Shown here: positions 30,416 through 37,735 of the stretch, piece by piece
Layout: each line of letters starts with the position of its first letter
Numbering within the stretch: the first letter of the stretch is position 1
Assembly: GCA_016463775.1 (NCBI GenBank)
Contig: JAEMQQ010000004.1
Span: 1-48,286 of the forward strand
Length of the DNA: 48,286 nt
Source: Ilumatobacteraceae bacterium
GTDB lineage: Bacteria > Actinomycetota > Acidimicrobiia > Acidimicrobiales > Ilumatobacteraceae
Direction: 5' to 3'
Notes under the pieces: model-generated
Told to the model about the DNA's origin: nothing
The model's database searches: none
What the model saw: only the letters and a program-made list of their open reading frames with translations
Made by a program: the position numbers and the translations under genes

Positions 30416-30948
30416 TGAATCTGATCCTGAAGTGGTTGTTTCCTGCACCGAAGTTGAAGCCCAAAGACGCCGCAATCGGCGGTGTCAGTGCGCTCATCGC
30501 AATTGCGATCACCTATTGGGCAAGTGACCAAGTGTTCGACCTCGAGCAGGCACCAATTTTGGCCCTCGCGATGGGCGCGTCGGCAATCATCATTTTTATG
30601 ACACCACGTGGGCCGATGGCCCAACCCGGGCCGGTGCTCCTGGCGCACACGATCGGTGCAACGGTGGGTGTCACCACCTTCAAACTCGTCGACAACCTGA
30701 CTCTTGCAGCCGGCATCGCCGTTGCCGTCACCGCGTTGATCATCACCACGCTCGGCTGCACGCATCCACCGAGTGGTGGCACCGCAATTGGCGCCGTGAT
30801 TGGTGGCGCAAAAATCACTGAACTCGGCTACGAATATGTTTGGCGACCCGTGTTGTTCAACGCAGTGTTGCTCGTGGTGTTGGCAATCGTGCTGAACGCC
30901 CCGTTCGCTGCACGTCGCTATCCACTACCTTTCACCAAGTCGGTGTAG
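30415..30948 (+). CDS. HPP-family integral membrane protein
   Basis: Protein of 177 aa with about five hydrophobic segments and the family signature CTHPPSGGTA (around residues 113-122). The domain is named after this His-Pro-Pro motif. Plant and cyanobacterial members have been linked to nitrite transport, but most bacterial members are uncharacterised. ATG 30415 overlaps the microprotein stop (TAATG), and the stop overlaps the next GTG (TAGTG, 30946-30950), so it is central to a three-gene coupled operon. An alternative in-frame start at 30397 lies inside the microprotein. Confidence 0.85.
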   Translation: MNLILKWLFPAPKLKPKDAAIGGVSALIAIAITYWASDQVFDLEQAPILALAMGASAIIIFMTPRGPMAQPGPVLLAHTIGATVGVTTFKLVDNLTLAAGIAVAVTALIITTLGCTHPPSGGTAIGAVIGGAKITELGYEYVWRPVLFNAVLLVVLAIVLNAPFAARRYPLPFTKSV

Positions 30949-31736
30949 TGGCGCCGCGCATTGCGCTGGTCACCGGTTGCGGCTCGGCAACAGGTATTGG
31001 TTTTGCCACCGCCCGGCGTCTTGCTGCTACTGGGTGCAAGTTAGTAATCACGAGCACCACCGAACGGATCCACCAACGAGTAGGCGAGTTGGCAGCCGAC
31101 CCGCAGACTGTGCTGGGAGTTGTTGCAGATCTCACCCTTGAATCAGCGGTTGACTCGCTCATTGCTGAGGCGACTGCCAGATTTGGCCACATTGATGTGC
31201 TGGTCAACAATGCGGGAATGGTCGCGGTTGGCAACGAGTTGTTCGATGCATCGCTTGGCGACACGACCCTGCAGCAGTGGAACGACTCGCTCGCACGCAA
31301 TCTGACGTCATGTTTTTTGGTGACACGGCGAGTGCTCGGAACGTTGCCCGATGGTCGCACCGTGATGCCGGATGGTGGCCGCATCGTCAATGTGGCGAGC
31401 ACCACCGGGGCGCTGCAGGCTGGCGTCGGCGATGTCGGTTATAACGCTGCGAAGGCGGGCATGATTGGCTTCACGCGGGCGGTTGCACTCGAAGTCGCCC
31501 GCCGCAACATCATGGTGAATGCGGTGGCACCAGGCTGGATTGCCACCGGCTCCCAAACACCTGCCGAAGCCAATGCCGGGGCAGTGTCGCCCCTCGGCCG
31601 TTCGGGAACCTCCGACGAAGTCGCGGCGGTCATCGAGTTTCTCTGCAGCCCCGATGCGTCGTACGTAACCGGGCAGATGTTTGTGGTGGACGGCGGGGAC
31701 GCGTTACCCGAAGACCGCACGTGGCGACCGCATTAA
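30948..31736 (+). CDS. Short-chain dehydrogenase/reductase
   Basis: Rossmann-fold NAD(P)-dependent oxidoreductase of 262 aa. The dinucleotide motif is TGCGSATGIG near residue 9, NNAG in VLVNNAGMV, the catalytic Ser in NVAST, and the catalytic Tyr/Lys in YNAAK, followed by VNAVAPGWI and TGQMFVVDGG. It is a classical FabG-like SDR. The start GTG 30948 overlaps the HPP stop codon, showing translational coupling; longer starts would overlap the membrane protein. The substrate is unknown. It converges on the ABC transporter operon. Confidence 0.9.
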   Translation: MAPRIALVTGCGSATGIGFATARRLAATGCKLVITSTTERIHQRVGELAADPQTVLGVVADLTLESAVDSLIAEATARFGHIDVLVNNAGMVAVGNELFDASLGDTTLQQWNDSLARNLTSCFLVTRRVLGTLPDGRTVMPDGGRIVNVASTTGALQAGVGDVGYNAAKAGMIGFTRAVALEVARRNIMVNAVAPGWIATGSQTPAEANAGAVSPLGRSGTSDEVAAVIEFLCSPDASYVTGQMFVVDGGDALPEDRTWRPH

Positions 31737-31749
31737 GCCACCGCGTTAG

Positions 31750-32484
31750 TTAGTTCGTGACGCGGCGCAAAAATTGCCGCGTTCGCTCATCTTGCGGCGA
31801 GCCAAACACCTGAGTCGGTGTGCCGATTTCGGCAACCGAGCCTGAGTGCAAGAAGCACACGCGATCCGAAATCTCGCGGGCGAAACCCATTTCGTGGGTG
31901 GCGATCAGCAGTGTGATGCCACTGCCTTTCAACTCGCGCACTACATCCAACACCTCACCGACGAGTTCAGGGTCGAGGGCCGAGGTTATTTCATCGAGCA
32001 ATAGCACTTCGGGCCGCATAGCAAGCGCTCGAATGATTGCCACGCGTTGCTGTTGACCGCCCGACAACTGGTCGGGGTACACGTCGGCTTTTTCGGCAAG
32101 CCCGAATCGCTGCAGCAGGTCACTGGCGTGCGTGCGGGCATCGTCGTGTGACTGACCGAGCACCTTGGTGAGGGCAAGGGTGATGTTGCGCGCCACCGAC
32201 ATGTGCGGAAATAGGTTAAAACTTTGAAACACAATGCCCACACGGCGGCGCACCGGGTTGGGGTCGCGGCCGATGGCAGAAATCTCGTCGCCGTCCAACA
32301 GCACGGCACCGTCGTCGATGTGCTCGAGCAGGTTCACACAGCGAAGCAACGTGGTCTTTCCGCTACCGCTTGCCCCGATGAGGGACACCACCTCGCCCGT
32401 GGCGACATCAAGCGAAAGATCGCGCAACACCGTGTTGCTGCCGAACGATTTGCTGACGCCACGCAGGCTGACCTTGGGGGTCAC
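31750..32484 (-). CDS. Polar amino-acid ABC transporter ATP-binding protein
   Basis: ATPase of 244 aa. Walker A is GASGSGKTT (about residues 36-44), Q-loop FQSFNLFPHM, signature LSGGQQQR, Walker B VLLLDEITSALD and the switch His in ATHEMGF. The ATHEMGFAREISDRV block is diagnostic of the GlnQ/HisP polar amino-acid subfamily. It starts with GTG 32484, overlapping the permease stop as GTGA. It is the last gene of a binding protein-permease-ATPase operon that imports an amino acid, probably polar, into the cytoplasm. Confidence 0.95.
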   Translation of the reverse strand: MTPKVSLRGVSKSFGSNTVLRDLSLDVATGEVVSLIGASGSGKTTLLRCVNLLEHIDDGAVLLDGDEISAIGRDPNPVRRRVGIVFQSFNLFPHMSVARNITLALTKVLGQSHDDARTHASDLLQRFGLAEKADVYPDQLSGGQQQRVAIIRALAMRPEVLLLDEITSALDPELVGEVLDVVRELKGSGITLLIATHEMGFAREISDRVCFLHSGSVAEIGTPTQVFGSPQDERTRQFLRRVTN

Positions 32485-33350
32485 GCTGCCACCCGCGTGC
32501 CACTCGTGCGGCGTCGTTCACGCTGCCACAAATAGTCGGTGAGTCGGGTGAGTGGAATCGTCACCGACAAAAAGATCAGCGCGGCCACCACGAACGGGGT
32601 GAAGTTCGCAAACTTCGACTTGTCGATACCGGCTTGTCGCAATATTTCAATCGGGCCGATGAGCGAAACGAGTGCCACGTCTTTTTGCAGCGACACCAAG
32701 TCGTTCAGCAATGGTGGCACGACCCGGCGAATCGCCTGTGGGAGCACCACATGGCGCATGGTCTGGGTGCTCGACAGCCCGAGCGATCGCGCGGCTGCCC
32801 GCTGGCTTTCGTGCACGCTGTCGATGCCGGCGCGAAAGACCTCCGCTACGTACCCCGAATATGTCATTGCGAGGGCGACTGAACCCCACAACAGTGGGGA
32901 GTTGAACGGCCGGGCGATGCCCAGGCCTGGTACGCCAAAGCCGACGAGATAGATCCACAAAATCACGGGCACGCCACGCATGACATCGGTGTACGCAGCA
33001 GCGAGGGCCCGGATGGGGAACAGGGCTGGTGATCGCGAATTGCGGGCCAGGGCAATTAACAAAGCGAGGGCAAAGATTGCCGGCGTCGTCCAGGCAAAAA
33101 TTTTCACGTCGAGCCAAAAGGCGTCGATCAAACGTGGAAGTGAATCGCCCATCTGGTCGACGTCGAAGAACGATTTCTTGACGCGATCCCAGCGCGGCAT
33201 GCGGGGGACAAAAACAAGCACGGCGACCAGCACCACGAAGGTGCTGGCCGCCGCGATAAACGAACTACGACGCCGTTGCTGGCGTTCGTATTCTTGACGC
33301 GTGGTCAGTCGAGGCTGATGACCGGTGCGCCGGTGTAATCCGCGAGCCAC
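32481..33350 (-). CDS. Amino-acid ABC transporter permease
   Basis: Inner-membrane permease of 289 aa of the HisM/GlnP type. A basic N-terminal cytoplasmic tail is followed by about five membrane segments. The EAA-loop region reads SQRAAARSLGLSSTQTMRHVVLPQAIRRVVPP, which contacts the ATPase. Start GTG 33350 overlaps the binding-protein gene by 46 nt; a CTG overlapping the preceding TGA (CTGA at 33308-33305) is another possibility, so the N terminus is unsure. It is coupled downstream to the ATPase by GTGA. Confidence 0.92.
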   Translation of the reverse strand: MARGLHRRTGHQPRLTTRQEYERQQRRRSSFIAAASTFVVLVAVLVFVPRMPRWDRVKKSFFDVDQMGDSLPRLIDAFWLDVKIFAWTTPAIFALALLIALARNSRSPALFPIRALAAAYTDVMRGVPVILWIYLVGFGVPGLGIARPFNSPLLWGSVALAMTYSGYVAEVFRAGIDSVHESQRAAARSLGLSSTQTMRHVVLPQAIRRVVPPLLNDLVSLQKDVALVSLIGPIEILRQAGIDKSKFANFTPFVVAALIFLSVTIPLTRLTDYLWQRERRRTSGTRVAA

Positions 33351-34216
33351 GTCTCTTCAATGCTCATCAACTCGTAGGTGAGGTCTCGCATGCGAGAGAG
33401 CGCCACGTTCACACACTCCACGAGCGGGTTGTCGAGGTCGAATACCATGCCGAAATCGTCGCCTGGGGCGACGTCGCTGGCGGGGAACTGCCCGACCACT
33501 TTCGAGCCTTCGATTTCAACGGCACTGATGTACAGCGCGGTTGGCAGGTCGACGACGATCGCGTCAATCTGCTTGGCTTCGAGTGCTGCCTTAGCACCGG
33601 CGTTGTCGTCATAGGCGAACGGCGCAGCATCCGGCTGAATCACGCTGGTGATGAACTCGAGGCTCGTCGTGCCGGCTTGTGCGCCGAACTTGAGGCCCTT
33701 CAATTCGCTCACCGACGTTGCGGTGGCCACTGCCGAATCACCGAACGCGACGAGCGCCTGGTTGGTGGAGTAGTACGGATCGCTGAACGAGACGGTTGCC
33801 TTGCGCTCGTCGGTGATCGAGTACTGCTGCAGGTTGAAGTCGAAGTTCTTGGCACCTGGCTGGATGGCTTCGTCGAAGCTGGTACGAACCCACACGATGT
33901 TTTCTTCGCTGAAGCCCATTTCGCCGGCCACCCCGTAAGCAATAGCGGCCTCGAATCCTTCCTTGCTTTCTGGTGCATCGCCAACGACCCACGGTTCGTA
34001 GGCCGGGTTGCCCGTGGCAATGGTGAGTTTGCCCTCGACCAGTGTTTTGCCGGTGGTGCATTCGTTGCCCAAACCGCTGACCGTTTCTGCTGCCTCGTCG
34101 GTGGTGTCGTCGGTGGCCTCGTCGGCTGCGTCGTCGCTGCCGCCGCAGGCTGCCAGACCGACAATCGCAACTGCGCCGAGTGCGATAAGACGACGGCGAA
34201 GTGATCGCTGTTTCAT
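33305..34216 (-). CDS. Amino-acid ABC transporter substrate-binding lipoprotein
   Basis: Protein of 303 aa. The signal peptide MKQRSLRRRLIALGAVAIVG is followed by the lipobox GLAAC with Cys24, then an acidic Asp/Glu/Thr-rich linker (about 26-46). After that comes a family 3 solute-binding domain (LTIATGNPAYEPWV, DFNLQQYSITDERKATVSFSDPYY, LKGLKFGAQAGTTSLEF). It captures an amino acid outside the membrane for the permease/ATPase pair. ATG 34216 has a GGGGAG Shine-Dalgarno and begins the signal peptide; a longer in-frame start adds a His-rich stretch and is less likely. A pair of GATGCATC sites lies just upstream. Confidence 0.95.
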   Translation of the reverse strand: MKQRSLRRRLIALGAVAIVGLAACGGSDDAADEATDDTTDEAAETVSGLGNECTTGKTLVEGKLTIATGNPAYEPWVVGDAPESKEGFEAAIAYGVAGEMGFSEENIVWVRTSFDEAIQPGAKNFDFNLQQYSITDERKATVSFSDPYYSTNQALVAFGDSAVATATSVSELKGLKFGAQAGTTSLEFITSVIQPDAAPFAYDDNAGAKAALEAKQIDAIVVDLPTALYISAVEIEGSKVVGQFPASDVAPGDDFGMVFDLDNPLVECVNVALSRMRDLTYELMSIEETWLADYTGAPVISLD

Positions 34217-34235
34217 GTGGTGCTCCCCTTGATGA

Positions 34236-34267
34236 TGATGCATCGATGCGACTGCAACGATGCATCA
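34236..34267. promoter_or_regulatory. Paired GATGCATC palindromes in a divergent promoter region
   Basis: GATGCATC, itself a palindrome, occurs at 34237-34244 and 34259-34266, 22 bp apart (about two helical turns). The flanks extend to a 10-bp inverted repeat TGATGCATCG/CGATGCATCA. It lies between the ABC binding-protein gene (ATG 34216, minus) and the TauE-like gene (34302, plus), and looks like an operator pair. The regulator is unknown. Confidence 0.5.
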
Positions 34268-34289
34268 AACCATAGTCCGAAAACGTGCC

Positions 34290-34295
34290 TAGGTT
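34290..34295 (+). promoter_or_regulatory. -10-like TAGGTT of the TauE-like gene
   Basis: TAGGTT ends 6 nt before the GTG at 34302; no Shine-Dalgarno. This favours GTG 34302 over ATG 34308. Confidence 0.4.
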
Positions 34296-34301
34296 GGCGT
34301 A

Positions 34302-35051
34302 GTGCGAATGGGCCGATTTGTCGTGGTGGGGTTGGTGGCCGGGCTGCTCTCGGGCATGTTCGGCGTTGGCGGCGGCATCTTGATTGTTCCAGGCCTGATG
34401 TGGGTGGCATCGATGGAGCAGAAACGCGCGCACGGCACGTCACTTGCTGCAGTGCTGCCGATCGCGCTGTGTGGTCTCGTTACCTACATCGCCAACGACC
34501 ACGTGAATCTCGGGGCTGTCGTGACATTGACGGCCGGATCATTGGTCGGCACCGTGTTGGGTACCGCGTGGTTGGCCCGCGCACCTAAGCGGATGCTGTC
34601 GCTCGTATTCGCCGGAGTGCTCACTCTTTCGGCGGCTCGACTTCTGTTCGAACTTGACACCGCGACGCAACACGCACTCACTTTCGGGTCGGGTGCGGTG
34701 CTCGTGGCAACAGGGTTGATTGCAGGGGTGCTGGCTGGGCTGCTGGGAATCGGCGGCGGGGTCATCATGGTGCCGGTGATGATGCTGGTACTCGGCCTGT
34801 CACCCGTCGTCGCCAAGGGCACCTCACTGGCCGTCATCGTGCCAACGGCGATCATCGGCACGTGGCGCAACCGTCGCAACCTCCATGTGGACATGCGCGC
34901 CGCCGCCGTTGTTGGCTTGGCGGGGGCAGGTTGTGCCGTGGGCGGCGCATTCATTGCCGAACGCCTGCCCGACCGGGCCTCCAACCTGCTCTTTGCGTCG
35001 TTGCTCTTGTTTTTGGCCGGCCGACTTGCAATGAGACAAAAAACGTCTTAG
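34302..35051 (+). CDS. TauE/SafE-family anion exporter (sulfite exporter-like permease)
   Basis: Integral membrane protein of 249 aa with about seven or eight hydrophobic helices. It is an internal duplication: each half begins with a glycine-rich loop, GLLSGMFGVGGGILIVPGL in the first and AGVLAGLLGIGGGVIMVPVMM in the second, each followed by HGTSLA or KGTSLAVIV. That is the signature of the TauE/SafE (DUF81) family, which transports sulfite, sulfoacetate or other small anions. Its stop TAG is part of the TAGTGT element upstream of the TetR gene, 11 nt away. Substrate not assignable. Confidence 0.9.
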   Translation: MRMGRFVVVGLVAGLLSGMFGVGGGILIVPGLMWVASMEQKRAHGTSLAAVLPIALCGLVTYIANDHVNLGAVVTLTAGSLVGTVLGTAWLARAPKRMLSLVFAGVLTLSAARLLFELDTATQHALTFGSGAVLVATGLIAGVLAGLLGIGGGVIMVPVMMLVLGLSPVVAKGTSLAVIVPTAIIGTWRNRRNLHVDMRAAAVVGLAGAGCAVGGAFIAERLPDRASNLLFASLLLFLAGRLAMRQKTS

Positions 35052-35054
35052 TGT
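35049..35054 (+). promoter_or_regulatory. -10-like TAGTGT upstream of the TetR gene
   Basis: TAGTGT ends 8 nt before the ATG at 35063 and overlaps the stop of the preceding permease gene. Confidence 0.3.
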
Positions 35055-35062
35055 CTCAGGTG

Positions 35063-35641
35063 ATGTCAGTCACAGACAACAGCCTCAGCGACGCGATCCT
35101 CGACGCCACCAAATTGGCCATCGAGCGCTGGGGCGTCGCAAAGCTCACCATCAACGATGTGTGTGATGAAGCGCAAGTGTCGCGCGCCACGTTGTATCGC
35201 GCGTTCCCGGGTGGCAAAGAAGTGTTGCTTGAAGCATTGCGCGTGCGCGAACTCGAATTGTTCTTCACCACGCTGCGCGCCAACGCCGAAGGCGAAACCA
35301 CGCTCGAAGACACCATCGTGCGCTGCATGGTCGTGGCCACGAGCGAATTGGGTAGCGACGCCCACCTTGCGTTGATGCTGGCCGCTGAACCTGGTGACGT
35401 GCTCACGCAACTCACCGTGCAGGGTGTGCCGCGCATCGTGCGAGTGGCAACCGCATATCTCACGCCTCTGCTCGAGCCGTATTTGTCACGCAAGGAAGCA
35501 GCCGCGCTCGTCGAAGTGCTGGCGCGACTCGTGATCAGCTATTTCCTCGCACCAAGTTCGCAATACGACTTCACCAATGAAACCCAGGCTCGCGCGTTCG
35601 TAAGAGCGCACGTGCCATTTACACAAGGAGCAATGCAATGA
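35063..35641 (+). CDS. TetR-family transcriptional regulator
   Basis: Protein of 192 aa. The N-terminal helix-turn-helix domain has LTINDVCDEAQVSRATLYRAFPGG around residues 29-52, the most conserved part of TetR proteins, followed by a variable, mainly helical ligand-binding domain. ATG 35063 is preferred because the DNA-binding domain starts shortly after it. Its stop overlaps the ATG of the ferritin-like gene as ATGA (35638-35641), so the two are translationally coupled and the regulator probably controls its own operon. Effector unknown. Confidence 0.92.
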   Translation: MSVTDNSLSDAILDATKLAIERWGVAKLTINDVCDEAQVSRATLYRAFPGGKEVLLEALRVRELELFFTTLRANAEGETTLEDTIVRCMVVATSELGSDAHLALMLAAEPGDVLTQLTVQGVPRIVRVATAYLTPLLEPYLSRKEAAALVEVLARLVISYFLAPSSQYDFTNETQARAFVRAHVPFTQGAMQ

Positions 35642-36768
35642 CCATCACCAGCCAAGAAAATGAAAACATCATCGGTCGCGCGTCGATCAATGACATCGAA
35701 GCGATCCTCTCGGCACCGTTGGTCGACCCGAACGAGGTCGAGCACATCGTAAAAAACAATGCCGACACCGTGTTTACGTGGGACTACTCGTTGGCCCGCC
35801 CGCAATTGCGCAAGCTGTATGAAAAGGCCAAGACAGGTCAATGGAACGGCACCACCGACTTGCCGTGGGATCTGAATGTCGACATCGAAAAGACCGTCGC
35901 CGAAGACCAAGCGCTCATCGGCAACGGCATCGACCCCAACTGGTACGCCGACACACCACTCGCCAAGTGGGGCGACAAAGAGTGGCTCGAGTTCGGCATC
36001 CAAAGCCGCAAGTGGTCGCTGTCGCAGTTCCTCCACGGCGAGCAGGGTGCGCTCATCTGCACATCCAAAATCGTCGAGACCGTTCCTTGGTACGACGCCA
36101 AGTTGTACGCCAGCACCCAGGTGGTTGACGAAGCGCGTCACGTCGAGGTGTTTGCCCGTTACCTCGATGAAAAACTTGGTGGTGGCTACCCAATCAATAC
36201 GCACCTCGAGATGTTGCTTGATGACGTCATCAAAGACTCCCGCTGGGACTTCACGTACCTCGGTATGCAGATCATGGTGGAGGGCCTTGCCCTCGCTGCG
36301 TTCGGCTACCTGCACCAGTTGACCAACGAGCCGTTGCTCAAGAAACTGTTGCGTTACGTGATGAGCGACGAAGCCCGTCACGTGGCCTTCGGTGTGCTCA
36401 GTCTCAAAGAGGTGTACGACGGCATGTCTGACGCTGAAATGAAGGACCGCCAAGAGTTCGCCTACGAGGCCAGCATCCGCATGCGTGACCGCTTCTTGCA
36501 ACAAGAAGTGTGGCGCTACATGGGTGTCGACCCGAAGGTGGTCATCCCACTGATGGTCAACGACCCGGGTCGCAAAATCTTCCAGCAGTTGTTGTTCGCC
36601 AAAATCGTGCCGAACTGCAAGAAACTGGGCCTGCTCGACCGCAACGACAAGTGGCTGCGTCACCGTTTCGAAGAAATGGGTGTCATCCAGTTCGAAGACC
36701 TCGAAGACACCGGCGCAGAGTACGCGGCGTTCGAACTTGGCCAAGAGGTTGCTACACCGGCTCACTGA
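35638..36768 (+). CDS. Ferritin-like diiron oxygenase-type protein
   Basis: Helical protein of 376 aa with a full set of carboxylate-bridged diiron ligands: Glu135 (HGEQGAL), Glu165 and His168 (DEARHVE), Glu215 (VEGLAL), Glu245 and His248 (DEARHVAFG). Two ExxH motifs in an EARH context plus two single Glu residues match the R2-like/ferritin-like oxygenases (ribonucleotide reductase R2, AurF-type N-oxygenase, stearoyl-ACP desaturase). The exact reaction is unknown. It is translationally coupled to a TetR regulator. Similar TetR plus ferritin-like pairs occur in actinobacteria, to my recollection. Confidence 0.88.
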   Translation: MTITSQENENIIGRASINDIEAILSAPLVDPNEVEHIVKNNADTVFTWDYSLARPQLRKLYEKAKTGQWNGTTDLPWDLNVDIEKTVAEDQALIGNGIDPNWYADTPLAKWGDKEWLEFGIQSRKWSLSQFLHGEQGALICTSKIVETVPWYDAKLYASTQVVDEARHVEVFARYLDEKLGGGYPINTHLEMLLDDVIKDSRWDFTYLGMQIMVEGLALAAFGYLHQLTNEPLLKKLLRYVMSDEARHVAFGVLSLKEVYDGMSDAEMKDRQEFAYEASIRMRDRFLQQEVWRYMGVDPKVVIPLMVNDPGRKIFQQLLFAKIVPNCKKLGLLDRNDKWLRHRFEEMGVIQFEDLEDTGAEYAAFELGQEVATPAH

Positions 36769-36791
36769 GCCGGGCATCAATGTCTGCGCAC

Positions 36792-36797
36792 TAACCT
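36792..36797 (+). promoter_or_regulatory. -10-like TAACCT of dapA
   Basis: TAACCT ends 6 nt before the ATG at 36804. No Shine-Dalgarno. This supports ATG 36804 over the in-frame TTG at 36798, which would lie inside the promoter. Confidence 0.45.
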
Positions 36798-36803
36798 TTG
36801 CGC

Positions 36804-37697
36804 ATGCCGCAGTTTGGTCAGGTGCTCACCGCAATGGTGACACCATTCAACGGCGACGGGTCGCTCAACCTCGATGGCGCAGTGCGCTTGGCGCGTTGGC
36901 TGCAAGACAACGGCAACGACGGCCTCGTGCTGGCGGGCACCACGGGTGAGTCGTCAACGCTCACCGACGACGAGAAACTCTCGTTGTTCGCTGCCGTGGC
37001 TAAAGCCGTGACGATTCCGGTCATCGCGGGCACGGGCTCGAACGACACCGCGCACTCGGTGCATCTCACCAAAGAGGCGTCAAAGCTCGGCGTTGCCGGC
37101 ATTCTTGCGGTGTGCCCGTATTACAACCGCCCTTCGCAGGCTGGCATCGAAGCGCACATTCGTGCGATGAGCGCGGCTACCACGTTGCCTGTGGTGATCT
37201 ACGACATTCCGGTGCGCACGGGTCGCAAGATCAACACTGCGACGCTGGCGAAATTGGCAAACGAAGTCAAGAACGTCGTCGGGGTGAAGGACGCCGCCGG
37301 CAACCCGGGGGAGAGTGCACGGCTCATGACAATGACGCCGTCGTCATTTGAACTCATCTCTGGCGACGACGGGCTCACGTTGCCGCTCATGGCCGTGGGT
37401 TGCACTGCGGTCATTGGCGTTGCTACGCACTGGAGCGGTGTCGACCACCAAGAGATGTTCACCAAGTGGAATGCTGGCGACACTGCTGGTGCACGCAAAG
37501 TAAATGCGCGACTCACCGAAAGTTTCGCATTCGAAACTGGTGACGACAACCCCAACCCGCTACCCACCAAAGTGATGATGAACCATCTCGGATTAGACGT
37601 CGGTGAAGCTCGTTTGCCGATGGGCCCGCCACCGAGCGGTTTGGCGGAACGTGCCGTCGCGGTGATGGCGAATCTCGTCGCTGCTCGCGCCCGCTAA
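36804..37697 (+). CDS. dapA: 4-hydroxy-tetrahydrodipicolinate synthase
   Basis: Condenses pyruvate with aspartate semialdehyde in the diaminopimelate/lysine pathway. The (beta/alpha)8 protein has 297 aa. GTTGESSTL contributes Thr46/47, CPYYNRPSQ is the dimer tyrosine loop, VIYDIPVRTG carries catalytic Tyr133 and Arg138, and Lys162 in VGVKDAAGN forms the Schiff base. It begins the dapA-ftsK-...-rimO-pgsA-cinA stretch. In many actinobacteria dapA is followed by the RNase J gene, which is not present here. Confidence 0.96.
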   Translation: MPQFGQVLTAMVTPFNGDGSLNLDGAVRLARWLQDNGNDGLVLAGTTGESSTLTDDEKLSLFAAVAKAVTIPVIAGTGSNDTAHSVHLTKEASKLGVAGILAVCPYYNRPSQAGIEAHIRAMSAATTLPVVIYDIPVRTGRKINTATLAKLANEVKNVVGVKDAAGNPGESARLMTMTPSSFELISGDDGLTLPLMAVGCTAVIGVATHWSGVDHQEMFTKWNAGDTAGARKVNARLTESFAFETGDDNPNPLPTKVMMNHLGLDVGEARLPMGPPPSGLAERAVAVMANLVAARAR

Positions 37698-37723
37698 TCC
37701 CCGAGCATCACGCCCGCCGCGGG

Positions 37724-37729
37724 TACTTT
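37724..37729 (+). promoter_or_regulatory. -10-like TACTTT of ftsK
   Basis: TACTTT ends 6 nt before the GTG at 37736, within an A/T-rich TACTTTATATA. No Shine-Dalgarno. Confidence 0.45.
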
Positions 37730-37735
37730 ATATAG

